A DNA stretch of 34,648 nt from an uncultured Emergencia sp. (GTDB taxonomy: Bacteria; Bacillota; Clostridia; Peptostreptococcales; Anaerovoracaceae), in assembly GCA_937997955.1 (NCBI GenBank), contig CALLDR010000077.1:1-34648 (forward strand). The letters are read 5' to 3'. This document shows positions 7,857 to 15,093 of this stretch, piece after piece (position 1 is the first letter of the stretch; each line of letters begins with the position of its first letter). Position numbers and translations under genes: made by a program. The notes under the pieces are model-generated. The model was not told the origin of the DNA. It made no database searches and saw only the letters and a program-made list of their open reading frames with translations.

Positions 7857-8687
7857 CTACAGGGTCGTTTCCGACAGCACTTCCCGGCAGACGGACAATG
7901 ACATGTCGGGGCGGGAGCAGATGGACCACTTGACCAGGCGGGCCTCGGGGAAGACCAGTTCGATGGCGGTGACGGCGCAGGGATGGACGCAGCTTCCGCA
8001 GTTCATGTAGATGCCGCAGTCGGTCCGCGTGATCGTCGGCTTATGGGTGTGGCCGGCGATCAAAACGCATTTTTCCTCGCAGCTGTAGCGAATAAAGCGG
8101 TCTTCAATGGCCCGGACCTTGGTGTAGTTCTTTGCCGCGCTGGTGGGATCCTTGACGCCTCGCAGCTCCAGAGGCCGCCAGAGGTAGCGGACCAGCCATC
8201 GCGACAGTTTCCAGAGCTGGTCGTTGATCGGATCTCCCTGATAGCCGTGGAAGCAGCAGACAGGCGGCAGATCCAGGCCGTCGATGACCACAGATTCATA
8301 GAAGGGGATCGCCGCCGACAGCCCGCGCCAGACGTAGGCGCCATTTTCTTTGACCCGGTCGTGGTTGCCGAAGAGGAGGAAGAGCCTGTCGTCCTGGTGA
8401 TACTGTTCCAAGAGCTGATAGATCTCCTGATGGGTTTTGTAGACGTCGGCAAAGCGGCGGTTTTCCCAGAGTTCGTCCCCGTCTCCCAGCTCTATGTAGG
8501 TGAAGCCCTTTTGATAGTAGTGCTTCAGGGCCGCGGTGAAGATGGGTCGGTTGGCGAGGAAATTATCGCCCCAGGTGCCGGTTCCCCGGTGACAGTCGCT
8601 CATGAGGACGATCTTCGGATGATCCTCTGCGGAAATGTGCAGAGCGCGGCGGAAAGATTTTTGGATCCGTTTGGTTTTATCAGACAT
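7857..8687 (-). CDS. Calcineurin-like metallophosphoesterase
   Basis: A 276-aa cytoplasmic hydrolase with the complete dinuclear-metal motif series: SDCHRG (D31, H33), GDGDELWE (67-75), GNHD (107-110), FHGYQGD (H147) and AGHTHKP (H213, H215). The GDGDELWE form and the late SCVHP segment recall LpxH-like and related Firmicute phosphoesterases. There is no sign of a lipid A pathway here, so the substrate is unknown. The start is the ATG at 8687 (minus), just after a hairpin ending in TGTTTTT (see the separate entry). It converges with the LysR gene and lies downstream of the small membrane protein on the same strand. Confidence 0.88.
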   Translation of the reverse strand: MSDKTKRIQKSFRRALHISAEDHPKIVLMSDCHRGTGTWGDNFLANRPIFTAALKHYYQKGFTYIELGDGDELWENRRFADVYKTHQEIYQLLEQYHQDDRLFLLFGNHDRVKENGAYVWRGLSAAIPFYESVVIDGLDLPPVCCFHGYQGDPINDQLWKLSRWLVRYLWRPLELRGVKDPTSAAKNYTKVRAIEDRFIRYSCEEKCVLIAGHTHKPTITRTDCGIYMNCGSCVHPCAVTAIELVFPEARLVKWSICSRPDMSLSVCREVLSETTL

Positions 8688-8688
8688 A

Positions 8689-8719
8689 AAAACACCTCTG
8701 GTCAGTATATGGCCAGAGG
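8689..8719 (-). promoter_or_regulatory. Terminator-like hairpin abutting the phosphoesterase start codon
   Basis: Read on the minus strand, CCTCTGGCC pairs with GACCAGAGG (9 bp, one G-U) around ATATACT and is followed by TGTTTTT and then the ATG. The 3' arm contains the only purine-rich ribosome binding site (AGAGG). The element could end upstream transcripts, attenuate, or mask translation. Confidence 0.5.
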
Positions 8720-8728
8720 CATGAACTT

Positions 8729-8799
8729 GTTACAGTGACTTGCGTTGTTACAATGCCAGCGTTATTACAATGGCTGGCGTTGGTACAGTGACTGGCGGG
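8729..8799. repeat. Four imperfect 18-bp tandem repeats
   Basis: Units at 8729-8746, 8747-8763, 8764-8781 and 8782-8799 follow the pattern [GA][TG]TACA[AG]TG-N3-[TG]GCG[TG][TG]; the second unit is 17 bp. They fill the gap between the small membrane protein and the hairpin before the phosphoesterase. They show no open frame of note and no known site. Confidence 0.6.
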
Positions 8800-8809
8800 A
8801 CTGCGGGGT

Positions 8810-9016
8810 TCAACGGCGGTTCTTCCGTCTCCGTTCTTTGATGCTTTCCACGTCGTCAGGCAGGAAGATTACGTTTTCGTCCCGTTTGAGTCCGTCGTCT
8901 TTTTTCGGTTTCTCGGAGCTGTCAGGCGTTTCTCCGCCGCCGCTGCCACGGGTGCTGAACAGATAAAATACGAACAGTCCAATGACAAATACAAGACCTA
9001 AAATCATCAACGGCAT
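8810..9016 (-). CDS. Small single-pass membrane protein of unknown function
   Basis: A 68-aa protein with a short N terminus, one hydrophobic segment at about residues 2-21 (MPLMILGLVFVIGLFVFYLF) and a Gly/Ser-rich linker. A hydrophilic charged tail follows, ending in KERRRKNRR. No family is recognised. A frame-open GTG nine bases upstream overlaps the Shine-Dalgarno GGGAGGTG, so I place the start at the ATG (plus-strand 9014-9016), 7 bp after it. A minus-strand TGgTAAAAT extended -10 lies about 35 bp upstream. The topology suggests a membrane-anchored cytoplasmic tail; a role cannot be given. Confidence 0.65.
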   Translation of the reverse strand: MPLMILGLVFVIGLFVFYLFSTRGSGGGETPDSSEKPKKDDGLKRDENVIFLPDDVESIKERRRKNRR

Positions 9017-9414
9017 AATCTTCACCTCCCTCGTTTCTATATTGATTTTACCACAAAAACTGGGAATTGCGAAGAGAAATATCTGGAAAACGGAAAGTTT
9101 TTTATGTGCAGGCCGCGGCAGTATAACGTGTGTAAATTAAAAAATTGAGCCAATTGCTCATCCTTTAGGTATAATGATAATAACCATAAAACCACTACAT
9201 CAGATAGGTATATATTGAAATACATTGAGTTAAGCGCAACGCACAACTTGTTGACCAAAATTTTGCCAACAAGAAACCCCACAATAACTTGACACTATCG
9301 TATAAAAATCCCTTCTTGCGTTTTTTTTCACGAGATATTATAATCAAAAATAAGGGACAGTATAATTAGAATCGTAAAGGAATGGAAAAAAGACAAAGAA
9401 AGCAGGTGGAGATT
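9017..9414. other. AT-rich intergenic region with inverted repeats
   Basis: About 400 bp lie between the small membrane protein (-) and the second LysR gene (+). No convincing gene was found; open frames on the minus strand lack ribosome binding sites and family features. It holds TGAGC-caatt-GCTCA near 9150-9165. It also holds CTTGTTG (9247-9253) facing CAACAAG (9267-9273) around a CAAAATTTTG core, and the promoter at 9316-9344. GC content drops sharply here and stays lower to the right, so this may be the left edge of the catabolic island. Confidence 0.5.
9316..9344 (+). promoter_or_regulatory. Promoter of the second LysR gene
   Basis: TTGCGT (9316-9321), a 17-bp spacer and a perfect TATAAT (9339-9344) lie about 70 bp before the ATG at 9415. 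Confidence 0.65.
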
Positions 9415-10335
9415 ATGGACATAAGACAGCTCAATTATTTTGTTCAGGTTGCCGATTGCGGAAGTTATTCGCTGGCTTCGCAAAAGCTGTTTATTTCACA
9501 GCCGGCTCTGAGCAAAGCGATCAAGAATATTGAAGATGAAATGGGGTTCGACTTTTTCTATACGTGGCAGAGAAAACAGAAACTGACTGATGCCGGACAA
9601 GCATTTTACGAGAAAGCTGTGAAACTTCTTGAAAGCTATGACGAGTTAATCAAGCTTACTTATCTCGAAGAAGAGATTGACAAGGGTCATTTAAATATCG
9701 GTCTTTCCATGATGGCAGGACCTGCATTGTTTTCACATGTGTTCCCAACCTTTAAGAAAAGATATCCGCAGATCACTTTTTCTGTAATGGAGAAAGAGAC
9801 TAATATTTTAAAAGATGCTTTGTTGAAGAAGAATCTGGATCTGGCATATATTGATTTATATCATATCAGAGAGCCGGAGGATACAGACAACTTCGATGTA
9901 TATAAGCTGTTGCGCAGCGACATTGTGATCGCGGCCAACGTTGAAAATCCGCTGGTGAAGCTGGAAGCTGCGCAGTACAAGGATTTGGATGGACAGAACC
10001 TGATCCTGTACAATGGAGGAAAGGAATTTTCAGGGCAGACTGAGAATGAAATGAAAGAATTGGGGGTCAAACCGAACTTTGTTCTTTCCAGCACTCAATG
10101 GAATTTTATTATGGATATGGTCTCCTGTGATATGGGCGTTGTCTTGTGCCCGTATTACATCTTTAAGAAGTTCAATAACCCAAAGATCTGTTGCATTAGA
10201 CTAGATGAGAAGATAGGAAAGAGAGAAATTGGGCTTATCGTGAAAAAGGGCGACTATAGAACGAGAGCATGTATGAATTTTCTGAAGCTGGCCACGGAAC
10301 CCTCGTCTTATGAGGGAATTACAGATCTGTTTTAG
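9415..10335 (+). CDS. LysR-family regulator, probable regulator of the catabolic island
   Basis: This is a 306-aa LysR protein. The winged helix-turn-helix is in MDIRQLNYFVQVADCGSYSL and LFISQPALSKAIKNIEDEMG (residues 1-60), with a two-lobe effector domain from about residue 90 (HLNIGLSMMAGPALF). The frame is open from 9382, but that ATG has its purine run only 1 bp away. The ATG at 9415 has AGGTGGAG just ahead and gives the canonical MDIRQL start. It stands first on the plus strand of the catabolic island, 32 bp before a TIM-barrel gene and without an intervening terminator. It is the only regulator seen in that 25-kb block and therefore the best candidate for its control (inference). Confidence 0.93.
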   Translation: MDIRQLNYFVQVADCGSYSLASQKLFISQPALSKAIKNIEDEMGFDFFYTWQRKQKLTDAGQAFYEKAVKLLESYDELIKLTYLEEEIDKGHLNIGLSMMAGPALFSHVFPTFKKRYPQITFSVMEKETNILKDALLKKNLDLAYIDLYHIREPEDTDNFDVYKLLRSDIVIAANVENPLVKLEAAQYKDLDGQNLILYNGGKEFSGQTENEMKELGVKPNFVLSSTQWNFIMDMVSCDMGVVLCPYYIFKKFNNPKICCIRLDEKIGKREIGLIVKKGDYRTRACMNFLKLATEPSSYEGITDLF

Positions 10336-10367
10336 TTTAATTATACATTTGCAGAGGAGGCACGGTA

Positions 10368-11195
10368 TTGAAACGAAAATTTGGAATTTGTGAATGGTCG
10401 CTGCCTGTATCGGGAACTCTGGCTTTGAGATTGGCAGCAGAAGCAGGTTTTGACGGTATCCAACTGGGTGAATCCGGAGGACGAAGGATGGGCTTTCCTC
10501 TGAATAATGAACGTGTACAGGCATTATACAGAGAAGAAGCTGAACGCAGTAGATTGATTCTTCATTCACTAAATTTGGGAGCTCTACTGGCAGAAGGCAC
10601 TCTGAATTATAGTGCGGAGACATGCCAGGGCACTTGGGCGAGGGAAAGCTTACGACAAGGATTTGAGGTATGCAGAAATCTTTCTGTCGGCACTGTAGTC
10701 ATTACGGTGGAGCCTCCTACAGAGGAAGCCTTTGAAAACGTGGTTACTCATCTGCGCTATGCGCTTGAGTTGGCAAGAGATCATGGTGTGGAAATTGCCA
10801 TAGAATCGGCACAGCCGCTCTCACAGATTATAAAACTGCTGGAATGTCTGGATGGGCGTGTGAAAATCTGCATGGACTTACTCAATCCACTGCGCTTTAG
10901 GACCGGAAATCCACAGGAACAGATCCTTCGATTCGGGAAGGAAATGATCAGTCATTTTCACATGAAGGACAGCCAGCGAGACCTGTTTCAGCCAGGACAG
11001 CGAGGCTGCGTTCTGTTGGGTGAAGGCGACGCCGGTTACGAAAGATCGGTGAAAATCATCAAGGATATGGATTTTGAAGGCTGGATGATTACGGAGAATT
11101 ACTATTATCTGCCTCCAATGAACGACGGCAGCGAGGACTTTTTATCGCTGGCAAAGAAGGACCTACAAACAATGAAAGTTTCCTTTGCGGATTAA
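10368..11195 (+). CDS. Sugar phosphate isomerase/epimerase-like TIM-barrel protein (copy 1)
   Basis: A 275-aa AP-endonuclease-2/xylose-isomerase-like TIM barrel. Relatives isomerise, epimerise or dehydrate sugars and cyclitols with one divalent metal. The four expected ligand positions are present: E146 (AIESAQP), D170 (CMDLLNP), H196/H198 (SHFHMKD) and E243 (TENYYY). The N terminus FGICEWSLPVSG matches three other copies in this window (22437, 23362, 25225). The start is an unusual TTG with GAGGAGG 7 bp ahead; no ATG fits. It follows the LysR gene by 32 bp and ends at a good terminator, so the two form a transcription unit. Substrate unknown. Confidence 0.85.
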   Translation: MKRKFGICEWSLPVSGTLALRLAAEAGFDGIQLGESGGRRMGFPLNNERVQALYREEAERSRLILHSLNLGALLAEGTLNYSAETCQGTWARESLRQGFEVCRNLSVGTVVITVEPPTEEAFENVVTHLRYALELARDHGVEIAIESAQPLSQIIKLLECLDGRVKICMDLLNPLRFRTGNPQEQILRFGKEMISHFHMKDSQRDLFQPGQRGCVLLGEGDAGYERSVKIIKDMDFEGWMITENYYYLPPMNDGSEDFLSLAKKDLQTMKVSFAD

Positions 11196-11212
11196 ATAGA
11201 GAACTTTTCTTT

Positions 11213-11243
11213 GCATCTCATGAATCACATGGGATGCTTTTTT
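11213..11243 (+). terminator. Rho-independent terminator after TIM-barrel copy 1
   Basis: GCATCTCATG (11213-11222) pairs with CATGGGATGC (11228-11237; one G-U pair) around AATCA and is followed by TTTTTT. Confidence 0.85.
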
Positions 11244-11250
11244 ATTGTTT

Positions 11251-11277
11251 CATGCCTTATAGTTATCGTAAGGTATG
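11251..11277. promoter_or_regulatory. Inverted repeat upstream of alcohol dehydrogenase 1, candidate LysR box
   Basis: CATGCCTTA (11251-11259) and TAAGGTATG (11269-11277) form 9-bp arms (one G-T position) and contain the T-N11-A pattern (T11258, A11270) of LysR-type sites. It lies about 75-100 bp before the ATG. A clear sigma-70 promoter is not visible between, which fits an activator-dependent promoter (inference). Confidence 0.45.
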
Positions 11278-11351
11278 AATTTTATGTAATTTTTTTCTGG
11301 ACAAATTTGATTTACTATATAAAGTAACGAAAACTTTGAACGGAGGAAGAC

Positions 11352-12446
11352 ATGAAAGGGAAAATAGGTTTTTTTGCTGGAAATAAAAAGTTTGGAATCG
11401 TGGAACAGCCTTTGCCAACGCCAGAGGCTGGAGCGATTTTGGTAAAAGTGCTATGCACAAATATCTGCGGCTCAGATATAAAAAATTGGAAAGGGTCCTC
11501 CTCGGTAGGAGCTGATGAGAATCGGCCAACCTGTCAGGGACACGAATTTGTCGGTGAAATATACGCTTTGGGAGCAGGCGTGGAGTCGGATAGCATGGGG
11601 CAGCCTGTCAAGGTTGGAGACCGCATTGTAGCGCCATACTACATTACCTGTGGGCAGTGCGGGCCATGCAGGGTGGGACGGTATGATTTGTGTGAAAACG
11701 CCTACATGCATCTGGGCTCTGATCCAGGGCAGTGGCCTTATTTCGGGGGTACCTTTGCGACCCATTATTACATCTATCCGAATCAGAAATTCTATCGTGT
11801 ACCAGACAGCATTCCGGATACGTTGGCAGTAGGTATTAACTGTGCCTTTTCTCAAGTATACTACGGTTTGGACAGGGCTGGTCTGAAAGAGGGAGAAACC
11901 ATTTTGATACAGGGCGCTGGAGGACTGGGACTTTATGCCTCGGCCATTGCTAAGGAGAAAGGCGCAAAAGTGATCGTGGCTGACGGGGTTAATGCGAGGC
12001 TTATGCTGGCAAAGCGATTTGGAGCAGATGAAGTGATCGATATCAGCAAAGTGACAGAACTGGCCGACAGAGAAGCGTTAATGAAAGAAATCACTGACGG
12101 AAAAGGTGTGGATGTGGCATTGGAAGTTACGGGATTTGCTGGAGCCTTTGAAGAAGGTATTCGCCATTTGGGCATCATGGGACGGTATATTGTAATTGGT
12201 ATTAACAGCACTGCAGTCAGCGCTGAGATTTCGCCAGGGTATATTACAAGAAAAGCGCTTACGGTTTACGGTGTAGTAAGATATCTGCCGGAGTATCTTT
12301 ACAAGTCACTGGTTTTTCTGGAAAAATATCAAGATAAATACCCATTTCAGGATTTTTCTGAACGGATATTTACCTTGGAAGAGTTGGAGGAGGCACTGCA
12401 GCTGTCGGCAGACAGGAAAATCACACGAGCCATTATCAGACCTTAG
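11352..12446 (+). CDS. Zinc-dependent medium-chain alcohol/polyol dehydrogenase (copy 1)
   Basis: A 364-aa medium-chain dehydrogenase of the sorbitol/threonine dehydrogenase type. It oxidises a secondary alcohol with NAD(P) in the cytoplasm. Catalytic zinc ligands are C39 in NICGSD and H64-E65 in GHEF. The structural zinc site has C100, C103, C106 and C114. The Rossmann motif is GAGGLGLYASAIAKEKG, with a following VIVADG, which favours NAD. The start ATG has CGGAGGAAGAC ahead. It begins a tight five-gene group (dehydrogenase, lipoate-ligase-like domain, VOC, VOC, dehydrogenase). The substrate is unknown; sequence fits a polyol, hydroxy-ketone or cyclic alcohol. Confidence 0.9.
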   Translation: MKGKIGFFAGNKKFGIVEQPLPTPEAGAILVKVLCTNICGSDIKNWKGSSSVGADENRPTCQGHEFVGEIYALGAGVESDSMGQPVKVGDRIVAPYYITCGQCGPCRVGRYDLCENAYMHLGSDPGQWPYFGGTFATHYYIYPNQKFYRVPDSIPDTLAVGINCAFSQVYYGLDRAGLKEGETILIQGAGGLGLYASAIAKEKGAKVIVADGVNARLMLAKRFGADEVIDISKVTELADREALMKEITDGKGVDVALEVTGFAGAFEEGIRHLGIMGRYIVIGINSTAVSAEISPGYITRKALTVYGVVRYLPEYLYKSLVFLEKYQDKYPFQDFSERIFTLEELEEALQLSADRKITRAIIRP

Positions 12447-12453
12447 GAGTGTT

Positions 12454-12702
12454 ATGGAAAAAATAAGCAGATTGGCAGCCGGGGTGATCCGGGTGAATTG
12501 TGATGTAAAAGATAATATCATCGTATATTTAGAGATTAACGGCGATTTCGTCGTGAGGGGAGAACTGAATCAGTTGTGCAGCTCCCTGGTGGGCTGCGAG
12601 TACAGTAAAGAAAAGGTAAATGAAATATTGGCCAGCCATCGGAGTGATAACATTATATACGGTGTATCCGGTGAAGAGTTACTGCAGGCAATTTTTTCTT
12701 AA
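12454..12702 (+). CDS. Free-standing lipoate-protein ligase C-terminal (accessory) domain
   Basis: The 82-aa protein resembles the small C-terminal domain of lipoate-protein ligase A (Lip_prot_lig_C family) rather than any complete enzyme. Features are AGVIRVNCDVKDNIIVYLEI, the characteristic INGDF turn, then L-x-L-V-G-C-x-Y-S-x-E-K-V helices and the YGVSGEELLQAIF end. In bipartite archaeal ligases this domain is a separate subunit (LplB) needed to activate lipoate. No catalytic LplA is in the window. It lies 7 bp after dehydrogenase 1 and before the VOC genes. The same island encodes a free lipoyl domain (29670), a plausible partner (inference). Identification is by pattern only. Confidence 0.7.
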   Translation: MEKISRLAAGVIRVNCDVKDNIIVYLEINGDFVVRGELNQLCSSLVGCEYSKEKVNEILASHRSDNIIYGVSGEELLQAIFS

Positions 12703-12729
12703 ACGATGGATAGGAAGGACATATAGGAA

Positions 12730-13224
12730 ATGGAACGAAAAGAGTGGATTGATCGGATCTTTCGGATTGTAATAGTTGTTCCGAACCTGAAAAATGCTCT
12801 GGAAAACTGGAAGCAGTTGGTAGAATTTGATGTAAATTCAATAGAACTGAAAGAGAGAAATGAGAATGACCTATGCACCTATAAGGGCAAGGTAATTTCC
12901 TGTCCTGTAAAATGTGCTGCGTTTGACATGGGAGGTGTTCAGATGGAATTGGTGCAGCCTCTAAGCGAAGAGGGCCCTTATGCAGAATTCTTGAAGAAAA
13001 GTGGATCGGGTATCCATCACATAGGTGTTTATTCCAGTGCTGCTGATACATGGATGGAGAAATATGAAGCGATGAACAGAAGCCCAGTATTTGAAACTCT
13101 TTGTAACGGAGAAGAAGTCAGACTCTTTGACTTTTCAGCGGAAACGGGACTGCAGCTTGCAGTTTATGATCATATGGAAGGGCCGTGTACCAGACTGATA
13201 ACAGAAAGAAAGGCAGGTGGATGA
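12730..13224 (+). CDS. VOC-superfamily protein (methylmalonyl-CoA epimerase/glyoxalase-like), copy 1
   Basis: A 164-aa vicinal-oxygen-chelate fold protein with two beta-alpha-beta-beta-beta units. FRIVIVVPNLKNALENW is the first module strand and helix, MELVQPL a central strand, and GSGIHHIGVY begins the second module. The central histidine pair is present. The position usually occupied by the first metal ligand (His in HIGIAV-type starts) is Arg, and the last (Glu) appears as Val in QLAVYDH, so metal binding may be altered. It is coupled to VOC copy 2 by an ATGA overlap. No mutase or propionyl-CoA gene is nearby, so methylmalonyl-CoA epimerase is not assigned. Function unknown. Confidence 0.75.
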   Translation: MERKEWIDRIFRIVIVVPNLKNALENWKQLVEFDVNSIELKERNENDLCTYKGKVISCPVKCAAFDMGGVQMELVQPLSEEGPYAEFLKKSGSGIHHIGVYSSAADTWMEKYEAMNRSPVFETLCNGEEVRLFDFSAETGLQLAVYDHMEGPCTRLITERKAGG

Positions 13225-13778
13225 TGGCGAAACTGAAAATGGATTTGGTCTGCCAGATTGCCGTGGTGGTCAAAGATCTGAATAAGGGACTGGAACAGTT
13301 CCGAGAACTGATGGGGATCGATGAGGCCTCTGTAAGCTATTCTGATTCGAGGGACGCTTATCAGGAAGGCCGGCTGACCGATGTGAAATATAACGGGATA
13401 AGCGGTGAATTCCACTACGAACAGTATAATTTTTTTATGGGTGGCCTGGATATTGAGATGTTTGCACCTCTGCCTGGTTATGAGGACGAAGTCAATCCCT
13501 TTACTGACTTTTTAAAGGAAAATGGGGGACCGGGAATCCATCACCTGAATATCAGACTGGCGAATCGTGAAGAGGGTGTTGCTTATTTGGAACAGGGGCT
13601 GGGTAAGGTCCCGCTATATGATCTGGTTCATTTGGGAAGAAGCTGTAAATATTACGATTTTAGGGAGGAGCTGGGACTGATCGCTGAGTACGGCATGCGT
13701 GTTGTAGGCCCAAGAGCCTCTTTGAGCGAGGATGAGATCAGCAGACTTACCGCTTATAGGCAAGTCGACAGCAAATGA
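13221..13778 (+). CDS. VOC-superfamily protein, copy 2
   Basis: A 185-aa VOC protein, with the first module at LVCQIAVVVKDLNKGLEQF and the second at GPGIHHLNIRL. Metal-ligand-like positions are Gln in CQIAVV, E in DIEMFAP, H in GIHHLN and E in LIAEYG, all compatible with a metal site of the epimerase/glyoxalase kind. The ATG at 13221 overlaps the previous stop (ATGA); another ATG follows at once and could also serve. The C-terminal YDFREELGLIAE...VVGPRA resembles VOC copy 3 (26900), suggesting related substrates. It sits between VOC copy 1 and dehydrogenase 2 in the same operon. Function unknown. Confidence 0.75.
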   Translation: MMAKLKMDLVCQIAVVVKDLNKGLEQFRELMGIDEASVSYSDSRDAYQEGRLTDVKYNGISGEFHYEQYNFFMGGLDIEMFAPLPGYEDEVNPFTDFLKENGGPGIHHLNIRLANREEGVAYLEQGLGKVPLYDLVHLGRSCKYYDFREELGLIAEYGMRVVGPRASLSEDEISRLTAYRQVDSK

Positions 13779-13793
13779 GAAAGGAGACGACAG

Positions 13794-14855
13794 ATGAAAG
13801 CAATTTTGTATAAGAAGGGCGGCAGGGAGAATGCTGTCTTTACTGACGTGCCAGACCCGGTAGTGGGGCCTAATGATGTGCTTGCACGGGTCTATGCATC
13901 CTATATCTGCAGACCGGCGGATTGTGCTCATGACGGTGGATATTCTGTGTTTGGCAGATATCCTTTGATTCCTGGACATGAGTGGTCTGGCATTGTAGAA
14001 GCGGTGGGTAAAAATGTGGAGAACTTTAAAGTCGGAGACAGGGTCACTGCCGACGCTAATTTTCCATGTGGAACCTGCTATTTCTGCAAGAGAGGAGAGT
14101 TCGTATACTGTGAAAACAACCATCCTTATGGACAACATAAAAACGGCGGTTTTGCAGAATTGATTACCATAGATCAGAGCCTGGTATATAAAATTCCAGA
14201 TAATGTTACGTTGAGAAACGCGGCCATGACTGAGCTGGCTTCCTGCGTATATCAATGTATGGAAGAATGTGATTTTCACTATGGCGATGAAGTATTGGTA
14301 TTGGGCGCTGGTGCCAGCGGTACATTGATCGCCCAAATGGCAAAGAGTTCTAGCGCGTCCAGGGTGGTTGCCATCGACTATGTTGAATCCAAGCTGAAAA
14401 GACTAGAAAAGCAAGGCATTGAGACCGTGCTGGTGGACAGGGAGGATTACAGCAAACATGAATCGATTTTGAAAGAGCAATTTCCGTATGGGTTTGATAT
14501 CGTTATCGATGCAACATCTGATGCGAAACTGATCACTCGATCCATTGAGCTGGTAAAGAAAAAAGGCAAGTTTATCTGCTATGCCTTTGTAAATAATACC
14601 AGTGCAGATGATCCTGTGGAGATTAACACCAGAATGTTCGTGACCAGAGGAATTCGCTTCATTGGCTCTCCTCTGCAGCATTTTAAGCTGGAGCAGGTAC
14701 TTAATTCCATGGCAGCGGGAAAGATGAACTGCGAGGATATGATTACTGCAGTGCTGCCATTAGAAAAGTTCTTTGAGGGTATGGATTTGGTATGGAATGA
14801 TCCAGATACTGTAAAAGTCCTTTTGGAACCTAATGGGCCTTCAGAAGGTATGTAA
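13794..14855 (+). CDS. Zinc-dependent medium-chain alcohol dehydrogenase (copy 2)
   Basis: A 353-aa zinc dehydrogenase only distantly similar to copy 1. The catalytic zinc ligands are C39 and H62-E63 (GHEWSG). The segment after C39 reads CRPADC instead of the usual CGSD/CGTD, an unusual change next to the active site. Structural zinc cysteines are C92, C95, C98 and C106. The Rossmann motif GAGASGTLIAQMAK is followed by VVAIDY, suggesting NAD. It ends the five-gene group and is followed by a long stem-loop. A role in oxidising or reducing a polyol or keto intermediate is likely, the exact one unknown. Confidence 0.88.
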   Translation: MKAILYKKGGRENAVFTDVPDPVVGPNDVLARVYASYICRPADCAHDGGYSVFGRYPLIPGHEWSGIVEAVGKNVENFKVGDRVTADANFPCGTCYFCKRGEFVYCENNHPYGQHKNGGFAELITIDQSLVYKIPDNVTLRNAAMTELASCVYQCMEECDFHYGDEVLVLGAGASGTLIAQMAKSSSASRVVAIDYVESKLKRLEKQGIETVLVDREDYSKHESILKEQFPYGFDIVIDATSDAKLITRSIELVKKKGKFICYAFVNNTSADDPVEINTRMFVTRGIRFIGSPLQHFKLEQVLNSMAAGKMNCEDMITAVLPLEKFFEGMDLVWNDPDTVKVLLEPNGPSEGM

Positions 14856-14882
14856 TAATAAGAAAGTGATGACTCCTAGGAT

Positions 14883-14928
14883 ACAAGTGGGCAGAGTTGG
14901 CAAAATTTAGCTGGCTCTGCCCACTTGT
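14883..14928. terminator. Long stem-loop after dehydrogenase 2
   Basis: ACAAGTGGGCAGAGTTGGC (14883-14901) pairs over 19 bp (14 perfect, then three G-U pairs) with 14910-14928, leaving loop AAAATTTA. No U-tract follows on either strand, so this may be a transcript-stabilising or Rho-associated end rather than a classical terminator. Confidence 0.6.
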
Positions 14929-14971
14929 AATATGTGAAAGAGAGATAATATACTAAAAAGTTATATTTTCA

Positions 14972-15016
14972 TATTACTTTCTGCAATTTGCTTGTTATAT
15001 GAAACTTTGATAAAAT
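14972..15016 (+). promoter_or_regulatory. Promoter of TRAP operon with TATTACT upstream box
   Basis: TATTACT (14972-14978), 9 bp, TTGCTT (-35, 14988-14993), 17 bp, TAAAAT (-10, 15011-15016). The same spacing of box, -35 and -10 recurs at 20035 and 21320. Confidence 0.65.
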
Positions 15017-15093
15017 TTTTACAAACAAAGAAAGAGCAATCGATAGCTTTTTAGGAAAATGGTAAATCTGTTATCAAGGAAAGGAACAAAAAA

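Noticed and set aside
8729..8799. CRISPR array
   Set aside because: The repeats are directly adjacent with no spacers, imperfect, and only about 18 bp; no cas genes are nearby.
12730..13778. Naming the VOC genes methylmalonyl-CoA epimerase
   Set aside because: Similarity is only at fold level, a metal ligand position differs, and no methylmalonyl-CoA mutase or carboxylase gene is present.
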